Assembly: GCA_903861125.1 (NCBI GenBank)
Contig: CAIOTF010000007.1
Coordinates: forward strand, 1-64,000
Direction of reading: 5' to 3'
DNA length: 64,000 nucleotides
Origin: an uncultured Ignavibacteriota bacterium
GTDB lineage: Bacteria; Bacteroidota; Ignavibacteria; UBA10030; UBA8401
Positions 1 to 9,414 of the stretch are shown in pieces. The notes beneath the pieces were generated by a model, which had not been told where the DNA came from, searched no databases, and was given only the letters and a program-made list of their open reading frames with translations. Numbering within the stretch: the stretch's first letter is position 1; every line of letters begins with the position of its first letter. The translations under genes and the position numbers were made by a program.

Positions 1-285
1 TCCCACCGTTAACGTCCTAACATCACAAATCATAATAATTTAATCTTTGCACACTTGCGTCTTTCCATAGGATTTCTTACGTTCACTTAAAGTTATTCTT
101 GAACAAGAGACCATTCTTGCCAATAAAGACAATCAGAGTATTTCCCCCTTGTTTCCCGAATTTATTCATTCGACCGCAAATCCATAAATATTTTTTCCGT
201 TCCGGCGCTATGACTGCGAGTCAAGACAGCAGCGCCAATACACTAATTCACTATTTCCATTCACTTTATGGGGTTTAACAACGCA
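1..285. other. Non-coding 5' flank of the window
   Basis: No open frame with convincing coding character and no RNA gene is recognised here. The stretch is AT-rich and presumably holds the promoter of the PhoH-like gene that follows, but no clear promoter motif can be assigned by eye. Confidence 0.4.
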
Positions 286-1614
286 ATGGCTGCCAAAAAG
301 AAAAAAATATTTGTCCTCGATACCAACGTTGTTTTACACGACAGTTCATGTATTTATCAATTCAAGGAACACGATGTTGTTATTCCTGTAACGGTTCTGG
401 AAGAACTCGATGCATTTAAAAAAGGAAATGAGTCGATAAATTTTCATGCACGCGAATTTGCGCGGAATGTTGATGCAATGAGCGGCGACCAGATCTTCAA
501 CGGCGGCATCAGGATTGGACCGGGACTCGGCAAGATCACTGTCCGGCTTGAACAGGATTTTCATAAAGATATTTATTCGTCATTCTCTCAGAGCAAGCCG
601 GACCATCAGATTCTGAATACGGCATACTGCCTGGCAAAGGAACAATCATCCCGCGAAGTGATTCTTGTGTCGAAGGATGTCAATTTGCGCATGAAAGCAA
701 AAGCGGTCGGCCTTCCTGCGCAGGATTACAAGAATGACCAGGTGAAGAACCTGACGGAATTATATACCGGCCACCGCACAGTAGAGAATGTGGATGAGAA
801 AGTGATCGCTCGGCTTCATGCCAATCCGTTCAAAGTTCAGCCGGATGAACTGCCGACAAATCATTTCCGTCCGAACGAATTTATTATTTTACGGAACGGC
901 AAGCAATCAACCCTTGCTACGTACGATGCGGAACGGCAGCAGATATCAAAAATTGAAAAGAGCGTTGCGTACGGCATTGCGCCGCACAACGCCGAACAGA
1001 TCTTTGCTCTGAACGCGTTGATGAATCCGGATATTCAGCTGGTGACCATTTCGGGAAAAGCCGGCACCGGAAAAACTTTGCTGGCACTGGCCGCAGCGCT
1101 TGAACGGCGGAAACTGTACCGTCAGATCTTCATGGCGCGTCCGATCGTTCCGCTCTCGAACAAAGATATCGGATATTTGCCGGGAGATATCGAATCGAAA
1201 CTCGATCCTTACATGCAGCCTCTGTTCGACAATCTGAACGTTATCAAGAATCAGTATCAGGAATCAGATCAGCAGTATCAGCGCATCGATCAGCTGCTGC
1301 AGGAGGAGAAACTGGTGATCGAAGCGTTATCATACATCCGCGGCCGTAGTCTGGTGAAGATCTTCTTCATTGTGGATGAAGCGCAGAATCTTACGCCTCA
1401 CGAAGTGAAAACGATCATCACGCGGGCCGGTGAAGGTACAAAGATCGTTCTGACCGGCGATATCTATCAGATCGACCATCCGTATCTTGACAGTATGTCC
1501 AACGGATTGAGCTATTTAATCGAAAAGATGCAGGGACAAAAGATCTACGCTCACATCAATTTAGAAAAAGGCGAACGCTCCAAACTTGCCGAACTGGCAA
1601 GTAATTTACTGTAA
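286..1614 (+). CDS. PIN-PhoH family ATPase
   Basis: This is a PhoH-like protein of the long type, with an N-terminal PIN domain and a C-terminal P-loop ATPase. The PIN domain opens with FVLDTNVVLHD and carries later acidic residues (VSKDVNL). The PhoH domain starts near residue 235 and shows Walker A GKAGTGKT and a Walker B-like FIVDEAQNL. Family members are cytoplasmic and probably act on RNA; the precise substrate is not known. An in-frame ATG exists at 268, but the start at 286 (MAAKKKKIFVLDTN) matches how family members begin and has a GGGGT 11 to 15 nt upstream. The length of about 442 residues is normal for the family. It appears monocistronic. Confidence 0.9.
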   Translation: MAAKKKKIFVLDTNVVLHDSSCIYQFKEHDVVIPVTVLEELDAFKKGNESINFHAREFARNVDAMSGDQIFNGGIRIGPGLGKITVRLEQDFHKDIYSSFSQSKPDHQILNTAYCLAKEQSSREVILVSKDVNLRMKAKAVGLPAQDYKNDQVKNLTELYTGHRTVENVDEKVIARLHANPFKVQPDELPTNHFRPNEFIILRNGKQSTLATYDAERQQISKIEKSVAYGIAPHNAEQIFALNALMNPDIQLVTISGKAGTGKTLLALAAALERRKLYRQIFMARPIVPLSNKDIGYLPGDIESKLDPYMQPLFDNLNVIKNQYQESDQQYQRIDQLLQEEKLVIEALSYIRGRSLVKIFFIVDEAQNLTPHEVKTIITRAGEGTKIVLTGDIYQIDHPYLDSMSNGLSYLIEKMQGQKIYAHINLEKGERSKLAELASNLL

Positions 1615-1655
1615 CGTTAGTGCAATGTTAGATTTTTCATTTAATCAAAATTACT

Positions 1656-3314
1656 ATGCCGTATTCCCGACGTAAATTCATTCAAACGTCCGCCTCTCTG
1701 GGCGCCGGCGCATTTCTTGCAAGCTGCGCACCGTCATCGGTCTCCATTTCCAGTCGTCCCCGCTTCGATCTGATTATCAAGGGGGGAAGAGTCATCGACG
1801 GGACAGGTATGGCCGAAACGCTTGCCGACGTAGGAATACGCGATGGTAAAATATCCGCATTAGGCGTGATTGAAAGCAGCGATGCAATGCGCATTGTTGA
1901 CGCGCGCGGCCTGCACGTTGTGCCCGGATTTATTGACATACATACGCATACCGATTCTTCCATCCTTCGTTTGCCCACATCGGACAGCAAATTGCGGCAG
2001 GGAGTGACGACGGAAGTAGGCGGCGCTGACGGAGAATCGCGCGGTCCTCGAAAAACCCTTGGTGAAGATGATGACCGACTCTATACTGATTGCGACGGTT
2101 TCTTCACACATTTGGAAAAACAAGGGTGTGCGCAGAATTTTGCATCCATGGTCGGACTGGGAACGGTACGCGAAGTTATCGTCGGAGAGGATGATCGTCC
2201 CGCAACGCCGGAAGAGATGGAAGCGATGAAGCGCGAAGTACGTAAAGCGATCGAGCAGGGTTGCTGCGGCGTTTCCACCGGACTGGAATATACGCCGGGA
2301 AGTTTTGCATCCACGGAAGAATTGTGGGAATTAACGAAAGCCGCGCCGGAGCCGTACCGTTTATATGCGTCGCACATGAGGAACGAAGATAACAGGGTGC
2401 TGGAAGCGATCGAAGAAGTGATACGCATCGGCCGTCATTCCGGTGCTCGTTTGCAGATCTCGCATCTTAAATCATCCTACAAAATAAACTGGTATAAAAA
2501 CGAGATCACACTGAAGATGCTGGATAGTGCGATCGCCGAAGGAATGGAAGTCCATGCGGACCGTTATCCGTACATTGCCTATCAGACTGGACTGGCAAAT
2601 CTTTTTCCGCTCTGGTCGCGCGATGGCGGCACCGAACAGTTCATGAAACGGCTGAAGGACAGGATGATTGTGGAAAAGATACGTCCGGATACGCTGCGGA
2701 AGATCAACGGGCTCGGTTCATGGGATTCCGTGATGATCACATCCACAAAACTGGATGAGCATAAAGCGTATCTCGGCAAAACAATCCGTCAGATCGCAGC
2801 GCAATTGAATGTGGATCCGTTCGAATTTTCCGTTGATTTCATGATCAAAGAGAACGGTTCTGTCGGCATAGTCGGTTTCGGCATGGATGAAGAAGGAACG
2901 GAAACGATACTGCGATGGAAAAATACGATCGTCGCCTCCGACGGCGGAGCATATTCGCCCGCATCAAAATCCAATCCTCATCCCCGCACGTACGGAACAT
3001 TTCCCCGGGCAATTTCCTATTATCAGAAAGAACGGAACGTCTGCTCCCTTCCGGAAATGATCCGTAAGATGACTTCCATGCCCGCACAAAAGATCGGACT
3101 GAAAGACCGCGGCGTGATTGCAGAAGGGAAGTACGCAGACATCGTGCTTTTTGATTATGCCGCCATTAAGGACAATGCGACGTTTCTCGATCCGCATCAG
3201 TTCCCTTCTGGAATGCCGACGGTGATTGTGAACGGTCAATTTGCCGTGGACAATAACGCGATCACCGGAACACTGGCCGGGAAGGTGCTCAGAAGCGGCG
3301 CGTTTTCCGTGTAA
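1656..3314 (+). CDS. D-aminoacylase-like amidohydrolase, Tat-exported lipoprotein
   Basis: A member of the amidohydrolase superfamily (N-acyl-D-amino-acid deacylase group). The N-terminus has a twin-arginine signal (SRRKFIQ) followed by a lipobox-like FLASCAP, so the enzyme is probably exported folded and lipid-anchored. Metal-site motifs are visible: HTHTD near residue 95, SHMRNEDNR, QISHLKSS and SDGG. The cysteine that family enzymes carry after GVTT (usual form VVGNCG) is not present; the segment reads GVTTEVGGADG, so metal ligation may differ or use the Glu. The product likely removes acyl groups from D-amino acids or small peptides, but the substrate is inferred from the family only. A strong hairpin terminator follows the stop. 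Confidence 0.85.
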   Translation: MPYSRRKFIQTSASLGAGAFLASCAPSSVSISSRPRFDLIIKGGRVIDGTGMAETLADVGIRDGKISALGVIESSDAMRIVDARGLHVVPGFIDIHTHTDSSILRLPTSDSKLRQGVTTEVGGADGESRGPRKTLGEDDDRLYTDCDGFFTHLEKQGCAQNFASMVGLGTVREVIVGEDDRPATPEEMEAMKREVRKAIEQGCCGVSTGLEYTPGSFASTEELWELTKAAPEPYRLYASHMRNEDNRVLEAIEEVIRIGRHSGARLQISHLKSSYKINWYKNEITLKMLDSAIAEGMEVHADRYPYIAYQTGLANLFPLWSRDGGTEQFMKRLKDRMIVEKIRPDTLRKINGLGSWDSVMITSTKLDEHKAYLGKTIRQIAAQLNVDPFEFSVDFMIKENGSVGIVGFGMDEEGTETILRWKNTIVASDGGAYSPASKSNPHPRTYGTFPRAISYYQKERNVCSLPEMIRKMTSMPAQKIGLKDRGVIAEGKYADIVLFDYAAIKDNATFLDPHQFPSGMPTVIVNGQFAVDNNAITGTLAGKVLRSGAFSV

Positions 3315-3339
3315 CAGTATCATGTTTCAACAATCGAAA

Positions 3340-3369
3340 AAAATGGTTATTCTTAAGAATAACCATTTT
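3340..3369. terminator. Bidirectional-looking hairpin terminator
   Basis: A perfect 30-bp palindrome with arms AAAATGGTTATTC and GAATAACCATTTT around TTAA lies 25 bp after the amidohydrolase stop codon. It has A and T tracts on both sides, so it could end transcription of the upstream gene. Confidence 0.75.
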
Positions 3370-3402
3370 CATTTTACACGTTGACTAAACACCGAGGTAA
3401 CC

Positions 3403-5235
3403 GTGAAACAATTTTTTCTCTGTTTATTTCCTTTGTTTATACTCACAGCACAGGAAATTGATCTTAAAACCGACTATAACAAATTTGAATATGAAATTCC
3501 GATGCGTGATGGGAAGAAACTCCATACCACCGTCTATGTCCCAAAAGATACCGCGACATCGTATCCGATCATACTTTCAAGAACGCCGTACACCGTTGCC
3601 CCCTATGGCAGCGAATATTTGAAAGCGAACGGCAACAACTATTGGATGGCGCAGGAAAAATACATTATGGCGTTTCAGGATGTGCGCGGACGGTTCATGT
3701 CCGAAGGAACGTACGAAGATATCCGGCCTCATATAGTCAACAAAAAATCAAACAGCGATATTGACGAAAGCAGCGACACGTACGATACCATCGAGTGGCT
3801 GCTGAAAAATGTCCGGCAGAATAACGGCAATGTCGGGATGATCGGGATTTCGTATCCCGGCTTCTATGCGGCGCATGGATTGATCGGCGCGCATCCTGCA
3901 TTGAAAGCGGTGTCGCCCCAAGCGCCGATTTCAAATTGGTTTATCGGTGACGATTTCCATCATAATGGTGCGCTGATGCTGATCGACGGATTCGGTTTCT
4001 TCCGTTCGTTCGGCAAACCGCGTCCGGTGCTTACAACAACATGGCCGCCCGGTTTTGATTTTCCGACACCTGACGGATACAAGTATCTTTTGCAGGCCGG
4101 TTCGCTTGCCGAAATCAAAAATAAATATTACGGCGACACATCAAAATTCTGGAATGATCTTTTTGCACATCCCGATTATGATGAATTCTGGAAATCGCGC
4201 AGCGTATCACAGCACATGAAGAATGTCGGACCAGCTGTGCTGGTGGTAGGAGGATGGTTCGATGCGGAAGATCTGTACGGCACGCTGAAGATCTATGGTG
4301 CCATCGAACAATACAATATGAACAACCGAACCTCGCTGATGATGGGGCCATGGTCTCACGGAGGATGGGTCCGCTCCAACGGAAGCCGTTTGGGAAACGT
4401 CAGTTTTGGAAATAAAAATTCAGAATATTATGATACGCACATTCGGGAGTTCTTCAATTATTATTTAAAAGGAACGGGAGATCTTCACTTGCCCGAGGTA
4501 TCCGCATTTGAATCGGGGAGCAATGTCTGGAAAACGTATACCGAATGGCCGCCGAAAAATGCAGAGAAGAAAAAAATATATTTCTCTGCGCATGAACAAC
4601 TTTCGATGACGCCGCCGAATGACAAATCCGGGTTTGATGAGTACGTGAGCGATCCGAATCGTCCGGTTCCGTACATCGCGGAGATCAGCAATTCGCGCGG
4701 CAAGGAATACATGACCGACGACCAGCGGTTCGCGTGGCAGCGGCCCGATGTTCTTTCGTATGAGATGAAGATTGCAAATGATATGACAGTTGCCGGACCG
4801 GTTACGGCAAATCTTTTTGTCTCCACCACAGGGACCGATGCCGATTTTGTTGTGAAGGTGATCGACGTTTTTCCGGATACCGCAAAGGATGATCCGTCAA
4901 ATCCACCCACTGTTAAGATGGGCGGTTACCAAATGATGGTCCGCGGAGAAGTGATGCGGGCACGGTACCGCAACAGTTTCTCTGCTCCCGAGGCGATGAA
5001 GCCCGGAAAAGTTGAGTTGGTCCGCTTTACACTTCCGGACATCAATCACACATTCAAAAAAGGGCATTCACTGATGGTGCAGGTCCAAAGTAGTTGGTTC
5101 CCGCTGGTAGACCGGAATCCTCAGCAATTTGTGAATATTTACAAGGCAAAAACGGGCGATTTTCAAAAAGCGACGCACAGGGTGCACCGGTCGCCTCAGT
5201 ATCAGTCATGCCTTGAAGTGGGGGTAATGCCCTAA
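3403..5235 (+). CDS. Secreted CocE/NonD-type S15 hydrolase
   Basis: An alpha/beta hydrolase of the X-Pro dipeptidyl-peptidase/CocE family, about 610 residues. A signal peptide (MKQFFLCLFPLFILTAQ) points to export. The catalytic triad can be placed: Ser in GISYPGF near residue 148, Asp in GGWFDAEDLYG near 288, His in GPWSHGGW near 325. The C-terminal half has the jelly-roll X-Pro_C-like region ending near the stop. Known relatives are glutaryl-7-ACA acylases, cocaine esterase and alpha-amino-acid ester hydrolases; the actual substrate cannot be read from sequence. The start is GTG at 3403, preceded by GAGGT at a suitable distance. Confidence 0.9.
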   Translation: MKQFFLCLFPLFILTAQEIDLKTDYNKFEYEIPMRDGKKLHTTVYVPKDTATSYPIILSRTPYTVAPYGSEYLKANGNNYWMAQEKYIMAFQDVRGRFMSEGTYEDIRPHIVNKKSNSDIDESSDTYDTIEWLLKNVRQNNGNVGMIGISYPGFYAAHGLIGAHPALKAVSPQAPISNWFIGDDFHHNGALMLIDGFGFFRSFGKPRPVLTTTWPPGFDFPTPDGYKYLLQAGSLAEIKNKYYGDTSKFWNDLFAHPDYDEFWKSRSVSQHMKNVGPAVLVVGGWFDAEDLYGTLKIYGAIEQYNMNNRTSLMMGPWSHGGWVRSNGSRLGNVSFGNKNSEYYDTHIREFFNYYLKGTGDLHLPEVSAFESGSNVWKTYTEWPPKNAEKKKIYFSAHEQLSMTPPNDKSGFDEYVSDPNRPVPYIAEISNSRGKEYMTDDQRFAWQRPDVLSYEMKIANDMTVAGPVTANLFVSTTGTDADFVVKVIDVFPDTAKDDPSNPPTVKMGGYQMMVRGEVMRARYRNSFSAPEAMKPGKVELVRFTLPDINHTFKKGHSLMVQVQSSWFPLVDRNPQQFVNIYKAKTGDFQKATHRVHRSPQYQSCLEVGVMP

Positions 5236-5429
5236 AAAAATAGCGGAGATGCGCAGACCCTACGAAAAATATAATTTTTTTGAACTCTCATTTTTCTTAA
5301 TTTATAACAGTATTCAGACCAAATTCAGACAAGGTTGAATTATTTAAAATTATTCATTCGCTTTTCGGATGGAATTTCGTATATTTATAATCCCTAAAGT
5401 AACAACGTATAAACGCAAGGAGAGAGTCA

Positions 5430-5636
5430 ATGGCAAAACAACAGTCGTTTGAGGAAAAAGCCAAAAAAGCCGCGAAAGCCGGCATGTTGGAAAAAACGAT
5501 CAAATTTGTTGCAGCAGTAAAGACCGATAAAGGTTCATACCGTTTCAACCAAAAATTTGTAAAAGTAAAAGATGATAAGTCTGAAGAAGCGATCTTGGAA
5601 GCAGAATTCAAGAAAATGCAGTCGGGCGCCCACTAA
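5430..5636 (+). CDS. Small basic DUF4295-like protein
   Basis: A 68-residue lysine-rich protein with an AAGGAG ribosome binding site. The core (IKFVAAVKTDKGSYRF) resembles the DUF4295 family, a short Bacteroidota protein whose gene commonly sits beside the L28 and L33 genes. Here it lies 33 bp upstream of L28, which supports the assignment. The family's molecular role is not established; an association with the ribosome is a guess from gene order and charge. The homology is by eye. Confidence 0.7.
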   Translation: MAKQQSFEEKAKKAAKAGMLEKTIKFVAAVKTDKGSYRFNQKFVKVKDDKSEEAILEAEFKKMQSGAH

Positions 5637-5669
5637 GTCAGATCAACAAGCACACAAGGAACTACGATA

Positions 5670-5900
5670 ATGTCAAAACGATGTGAAGTTTCAGAAGTCG
5701 GTCCGATGACCGGGCACAATGTATCGCACGCGAACAACAGAACACCGCGCCGCTTTCTTCCTAATCTGCAAAGCAAACGTATTTGGGTTCAGGAATTGAA
5801 ACGCTATGTGAATGTTAAGCTGACGAGCAAAGCATTGAAGACGGTAACGAAGAACGGTACCGCTCAGATTGCAAAATTGGTCCGCACCGGTAAACTCTAA
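5670..5900 (+). CDS. rpmB: 50S ribosomal protein L28
   Basis: A 76-residue protein with the typical L28 start MSKRCEVSEVGPMTGHNVSH, followed by NNRTPRRFLPNLQ and the C-terminal VKLTSKALKTV. It is a component of the large ribosomal subunit. The length is normal for Bacteroidota-type L28. The gene follows the DUF4295-like gene closely and has an AAGGA ribosome binding site. Confidence 0.97.
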   Translation: MSKRCEVSEVGPMTGHNVSHANNRTPRRFLPNLQSKRIWVQELKRYVNVKLTSKALKTVTKNGTAQIAKLVRTGKL

Positions 5901-5910
5901 TCTCCGAAGA

Positions 5911-6267
5911 ATGAAGAACAGAACAAGTGCATTTGTTTCTGTTGTATTATTGATTGTATATGGCACACTCACATTTGTGGCTGTGCCATTACATTTTCAT
6001 GAAGATGCGCTGTTCACCACGGGCAGCGGAACACAAACTCTTGTTCAGCACCATGATGCGCTCCATTGCCGGCATCACGTAATAGAGTCTCACGACAACT
6101 GCACACTGTGCACGTTTTCAACGCAAACCGCCTTCACAAATGTTCTTGCAGTTCTTCCCCGAGTCAATCCAAAATCAATAGAATACCTCTCAGCACCGTT
6201 TGCTGTTGCAGTCCATATTGTCTCACCGGCACATTTCCGCCGCGGACCGCCGGTCAATCCCGCTTAA
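5911..6267 (+). CDS. His-rich exported small protein, putative metal-related
   Basis: About 118 residues from ATG 5911, only 10 bp after L28. An N-terminal hydrophobic segment (FVSVVLLIVYGTLTFVAVPL) suggests a signal or anchor. The mature part is rich in His and Cys: HFHED, QHHDALHCRHHV, ESHDNCTLC. It resembles the loosely defined DUF2946-type exported proteins often seen near metal transport genes. With an outer-membrane protein and a ZnuA-like binding protein downstream, a role in binding Zn or another transition metal is a reasonable inference. No family is recognised with certainty. Confidence 0.6.
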   Translation: MKNRTSAFVSVVLLIVYGTLTFVAVPLHFHEDALFTTGSGTQTLVQHHDALHCRHHVIESHDNCTLCTFSTQTAFTNVLAVLPRVNPKSIEYLSAPFAVAVHIVSPAHFRRGPPVNPA

Positions 6268-6366
6268 TACATTAACAGAAATAGTTTTTGCAAGCGCACC
6301 TGTCCATGATCTTTTCATGCGATATCGTTTGCTGACACTCTTCATTATTCGGGAAGGTATTTTACT

Positions 6367-7512
6367 ATGCGACTCTTTTGTTGTATTATTTTTTTACCGC
6401 TGTTTTTTTCTTTTGCTGCAGCGCAATCGCCGCTGGATTCTGCGGCGGTAGCCGATTCCATGCTGACTCTTCAGCTTCAAGCCGAGATGCAATCACAAAT
6501 AACTCCGGTCCAAACCGGTTCTGTTACGCGCTCTGCGCCATCCACTAATCCGGATATCAGCGCCATCGGCGATTTCCGTTCATCCTATTCAAGCGTCGGA
6601 CCAAGGAATATCGAAACATATTTCAACGCACTTGAGGTGCAGGTAAGTTCTGTGGTTGATCCGTATGCAGAAGCGAACTTTCTTTTTTCATTCGGCAAGG
6701 ATTCGCTGAACGGAGATTTTTCAGCAGGACTGGAAGTGGCAACATTAACATCACTATCACTCCCATATTCATTGCAGGTAACACTCGGAAAGTTCAAACC
6801 GCATTTTACCAAAGTGAACACGCTACATCCGCACGCATTCAGTTTTGTAGAATTTCCGGCGATGATCAAAAATTATTTTGGCAACGAGGGATTGTTTATG
6901 GAAGGTATGTCGGCCAGTGTGCTTGTTCCGAATCCATGGGATTTTTATCAAGAACTGGATGTTGAGATCGGACGAAGTGCTTCAACACCGGCACTGGATA
7001 ACGGCGGTTCCAATAAACTTCTCTATTCGGCGTATCTGAAAAATTTCTTTGAACTCTCCGAGAACTCGACCCTCGGCTTTGGTCTTTCCGGATTATCGGG
7101 AGTGAACGCTCTGGACCTGAACACGGTAATGGCAGGAACCGATCTTACCTACAAATGGAAACCGGTGCAGTTCAACACCTACAATTCTTTTACCTGGCAG
7201 ACGGAAGCGCTGCTCTGCCGGTCGGATTCCAGTTCCGGACATGCTGTGCAGTCGTACGGAGCATATACGATGTTCGAATATCAGATAGAAAAACGCACGT
7301 TCATTGGTGCGCGGTTTGATTATTCCGGACTGCCGATGGCGGAAAAATCGGATGAACGGACGGCGTCGCTGCTTCTCCGTTTCCAACCGACGGAATTCCA
7401 GATTCTTGCATTGGAATTTCAGCACGTGAACAGCAATTACGGTGCGAGTTACCAACAGGTTGTTTTCAGGGCGATATTCGGGATTGGAACGCATGCCGCA
7501 CATGCATATTAG
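6367..7512 (+). CDS. Outer-membrane beta-barrel protein of the metal-uptake cluster
   Basis: A 381-residue protein with a signal peptide (MRLFCCIIFLPLFFSFAAAQ) and a body of alternating hydrophobic stretches ending in a strand-rich C-terminus, as in outer-membrane barrels. The segment LGKFKPHFTKVNTLHPHAFSF contains histidines and recalls outer-membrane proteins found beside zinc ABC transporters in Bacteroidota. The position directly before a ZnuA-like gene supports a channel or receptor for metal entry. No TonB box was identified, so porin or receptor is left open. Confidence 0.6.
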   Translation: MRLFCCIIFLPLFFSFAAAQSPLDSAAVADSMLTLQLQAEMQSQITPVQTGSVTRSAPSTNPDISAIGDFRSSYSSVGPRNIETYFNALEVQVSSVVDPYAEANFLFSFGKDSLNGDFSAGLEVATLTSLSLPYSLQVTLGKFKPHFTKVNTLHPHAFSFVEFPAMIKNYFGNEGLFMEGMSASVLVPNPWDFYQELDVEIGRSASTPALDNGGSNKLLYSAYLKNFFELSENSTLGFGLSGLSGVNALDLNTVMAGTDLTYKWKPVQFNTYNSFTWQTEALLCRSDSSSGHAVQSYGAYTMFEYQIEKRTFIGARFDYSGLPMAEKSDERTASLLLRFQPTEFQILALEFQHVNSNYGASYQQVVFRAIFGIGTHAAHAY

Positions 7513-7546
7513 TTATAGATAGATGTATGTTTTTCGAAAGATCCAA

Positions 7547-7567
7547 TCCGAAAGTTTAACTTCCGGA
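7547..7567. promoter_or_regulatory. Imperfect inverted repeat before the binding-protein gene
   Basis: Arms CCGAAAGTT and AACTTCCGG around a central T match in 8 of 9 pairs, extended by one outer T-A pair. It lies 25 bp before the ATG at 7592, in the short gap after the outer-membrane gene. It could be an operator or an intercistronic hairpin; nothing more specific can be said. Confidence 0.35.
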
Positions 7568-7591
7568 CAACTATATCAGGAGAAAGGCTCT

Positions 7592-8491
7592 ATGAAAAAA
7601 AATATTTATTACATCTTATTCATGTTGTTGATCGCATCGGTCGGTCAGGCACAATTAAAAATAGTCACAACAATTCCCGATCTGAAAAGCATTGCGGAGT
7701 CAATCGGCGGGGACCGTGTGGATGCTTTCTCCATCGCCACAGGATATCAAAATCCCCATTTTGTTGATCCAAAACCGAGTTACATTCTGAAGCTATCAAA
7801 AGCGGATGTCTTTATTACCGTCGGTCTCGATCTTGAGATCGGCTGGGTTCCGGCATTATTGAACAGCGCACGGAATCAAAAGATCCAAAAAGGAGGGGAA
7901 GGGTATGTTGATGCGTCATCCAACATACCGCTGCTGCAAATTCCTTCCAGCGTGAACAGGGGAGAAGGCGATATCCATATTTTCGGCAATCCGCATTTCT
8001 GGCTCGATCCGCTGAACGGAAAAATTATCGCGCAGACGATTGCCAATACGCTCTCCCGTCTGGACCCGGAACATCAAACACAGTTTCACGCAAATCTGAA
8101 AAAATTCAATGAAGCGGTTGATGTAAAGGTTAAAGCCTGGGAAACAACATTGGCCCGTTTCAAAAACACGAAGGTGATTGCGTATCATAACGAGTGGCCC
8201 TATTTCGAACAGCGGTTCGGATTAAAGATCGTCGATTTTCTTGAACCCAAGCCCGGCATTCCGCCCACGCCATCGCAGCTGGCGAAGATCATCGGCATTA
8301 TGAAACGGGAACAGATAAAGATCATTATCAATTCGCCCTATTTTACTGCTGAATCTGCGGATCTTGTGGCAAGGAACGCGGGGGGTAAAGTGGTTACGCT
8401 TGCTACATCGGTGGGAGCAACGCCGGAAATAAAAACATATATTGACCTGTTCGATTACAACGTTGGTCAGCTTGTTTCAGCACTTCAATAA
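7592..8491 (+). CDS. ZnuA-like metal ABC transporter substrate-binding protein
   Basis: A cluster A-I (ZnuA/MntC/PsaA) binding protein of 299 residues with signal peptide (MKKNIYYILFMLLIASVGQA). Metal-ligand motifs of the family are present: NPHFVDPKPSY (first His), GNPHFWLDP (second His), and YHNEWPYFEQRFG followed by FLEPKPGIPPTPS. It delivers Zn2+ or Mn2+ to the permease encoded next. The start at 7592 has AGGAG upstream; the longer frame from 7523 lacks a signal peptide at its N-terminus and is not preferred. The His-rich loop of true ZnuA is absent, so the metal is uncertain. Confidence 0.88.
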   Translation: MKKNIYYILFMLLIASVGQAQLKIVTTIPDLKSIAESIGGDRVDAFSIATGYQNPHFVDPKPSYILKLSKADVFITVGLDLEIGWVPALLNSARNQKIQKGGEGYVDASSNIPLLQIPSSVNRGEGDIHIFGNPHFWLDPLNGKIIAQTIANTLSRLDPEHQTQFHANLKKFNEAVDVKVKAWETTLARFKNTKVIAYHNEWPYFEQRFGLKIVDFLEPKPGIPPTPSQLAKIIGIMKREQIKIIINSPYFTAESADLVARNAGGKVVTLATSVGATPEIKTYIDLFDYNVGQLVSALQ

Positions 8492-8501
8492 GGGAGATAA
8501 T

Positions 8502-9326
8502 ATGTCAGACATGTTCACGCAGGAATTTATTTTCAATGCTCTAAAGATCAGCATTATTATGGGTCTGCTGCTTTCGTATCTCGGCGTGCATGTTGTCGGC
8601 CGGGGAATTGTGTTTGTGGACCTCGCGCTCGGACAAATATCCATGCTGGGGGTTGCGGTGGCGAATTTTATCGGGAAGGATCAGACTCTTGTTTCCATCA
8701 TCTTCACCATGGTGGGGGCATTTCTTCTTTCGTTCATCAAGATCAAGGACAAACGGTTGAAACAGGAAGCGATCATCGGCATTGTATATGCCTTTGCATC
8801 TGCGGCAACGGTGCTCTTCATTTCAAAATCCCCACACGGCGAGTCAGATATTTCGGAAGTATTGTTCGGAAGCGTGTTCACCGTTACCAACGAACAGATA
8901 TTGACAATGGCTGTGACATTCGGGATCATCGGACTGGTACACGCGGTCTTTAGGAAGAAATTCTTCAGACTGACGGAAAAATTTGAAAACCATGAAATTG
9001 AAGAGATTGGTGTTTTCAATCTGTGGAACTTTCTATTTTATCTGTCCATCGGCATGGCAATTGTTCTTGCCGTGCGCAGTGCCGGTGTAATACCGGTATT
9101 TTCGTACCTCATTATTCCTCCGGTAGCAGCGATACTGATCTCGCGCCGGAAAGTTTCTATGATCATCATCTCGATGGTCATCGGGGTGCTTGGTAGTTTC
9201 TTCGGTCTCTTTTTTTCGACGCATTACGATTTTCCGGCAGGGTCATCCGTAGTTGCTGTCCTTGGTGCGATCTTTGGTCTGTTAGCAGTTGTCCGGTGGG
9301 GGATCAATATTTTTTCTGCAAAATAA
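8502..9326 (+). CDS. ZnuB-like metal ABC transporter permease
   Basis: A 274-residue integral membrane protein of the ABC-3 family with about seven or eight hydrophobic segments. The permease region GRGIVFVDLALGQISMLGVAVA is typical. The start at ATG 8502 follows GGGAG and lies 10 bp after the binding-protein stop. It would carry metal across the inner membrane with an ATPase that is not encoded here: the next gene is on the opposite strand. The ATPase is presumably supplied from another locus. Confidence 0.88.
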   Translation: MSDMFTQEFIFNALKISIIMGLLLSYLGVHVVGRGIVFVDLALGQISMLGVAVANFIGKDQTLVSIIFTMVGAFLLSFIKIKDKRLKQEAIIGIVYAFASAATVLFISKSPHGESDISEVLFGSVFTVTNEQILTMAVTFGIIGLVHAVFRKKFFRLTEKFENHEIEEIGVFNLWNFLFYLSIGMAIVLAVRSAGVIPVFSYLIIPPVAAILISRRKVSMIIISMVIGVLGSFFGLFFSTHYDFPAGSSVVAVLGAIFGLLAVVRWGINIFSAK

Positions 9327-9343
9327 GTTTTTTAGCCCATCTG

Positions 9344-9379
9344 ATACGACAAACCCCGCGTATGCGGGGTTTGTCGTAT
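9344..9379. terminator. Hairpin terminator after the metal permease
   Basis: Arms ATACGACAAACCCCGC and GCGGGGTTTGTCGTAT are perfectly complementary with a tiny loop. The hairpin sits 17 bp after the permease stop and separates it from the convergent trpB2 gene. Confidence 0.75.
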
Positions 9380-9414
9380 GGAGCCGATAAAAATATTTCA
9401 AACGATCTTACCGT

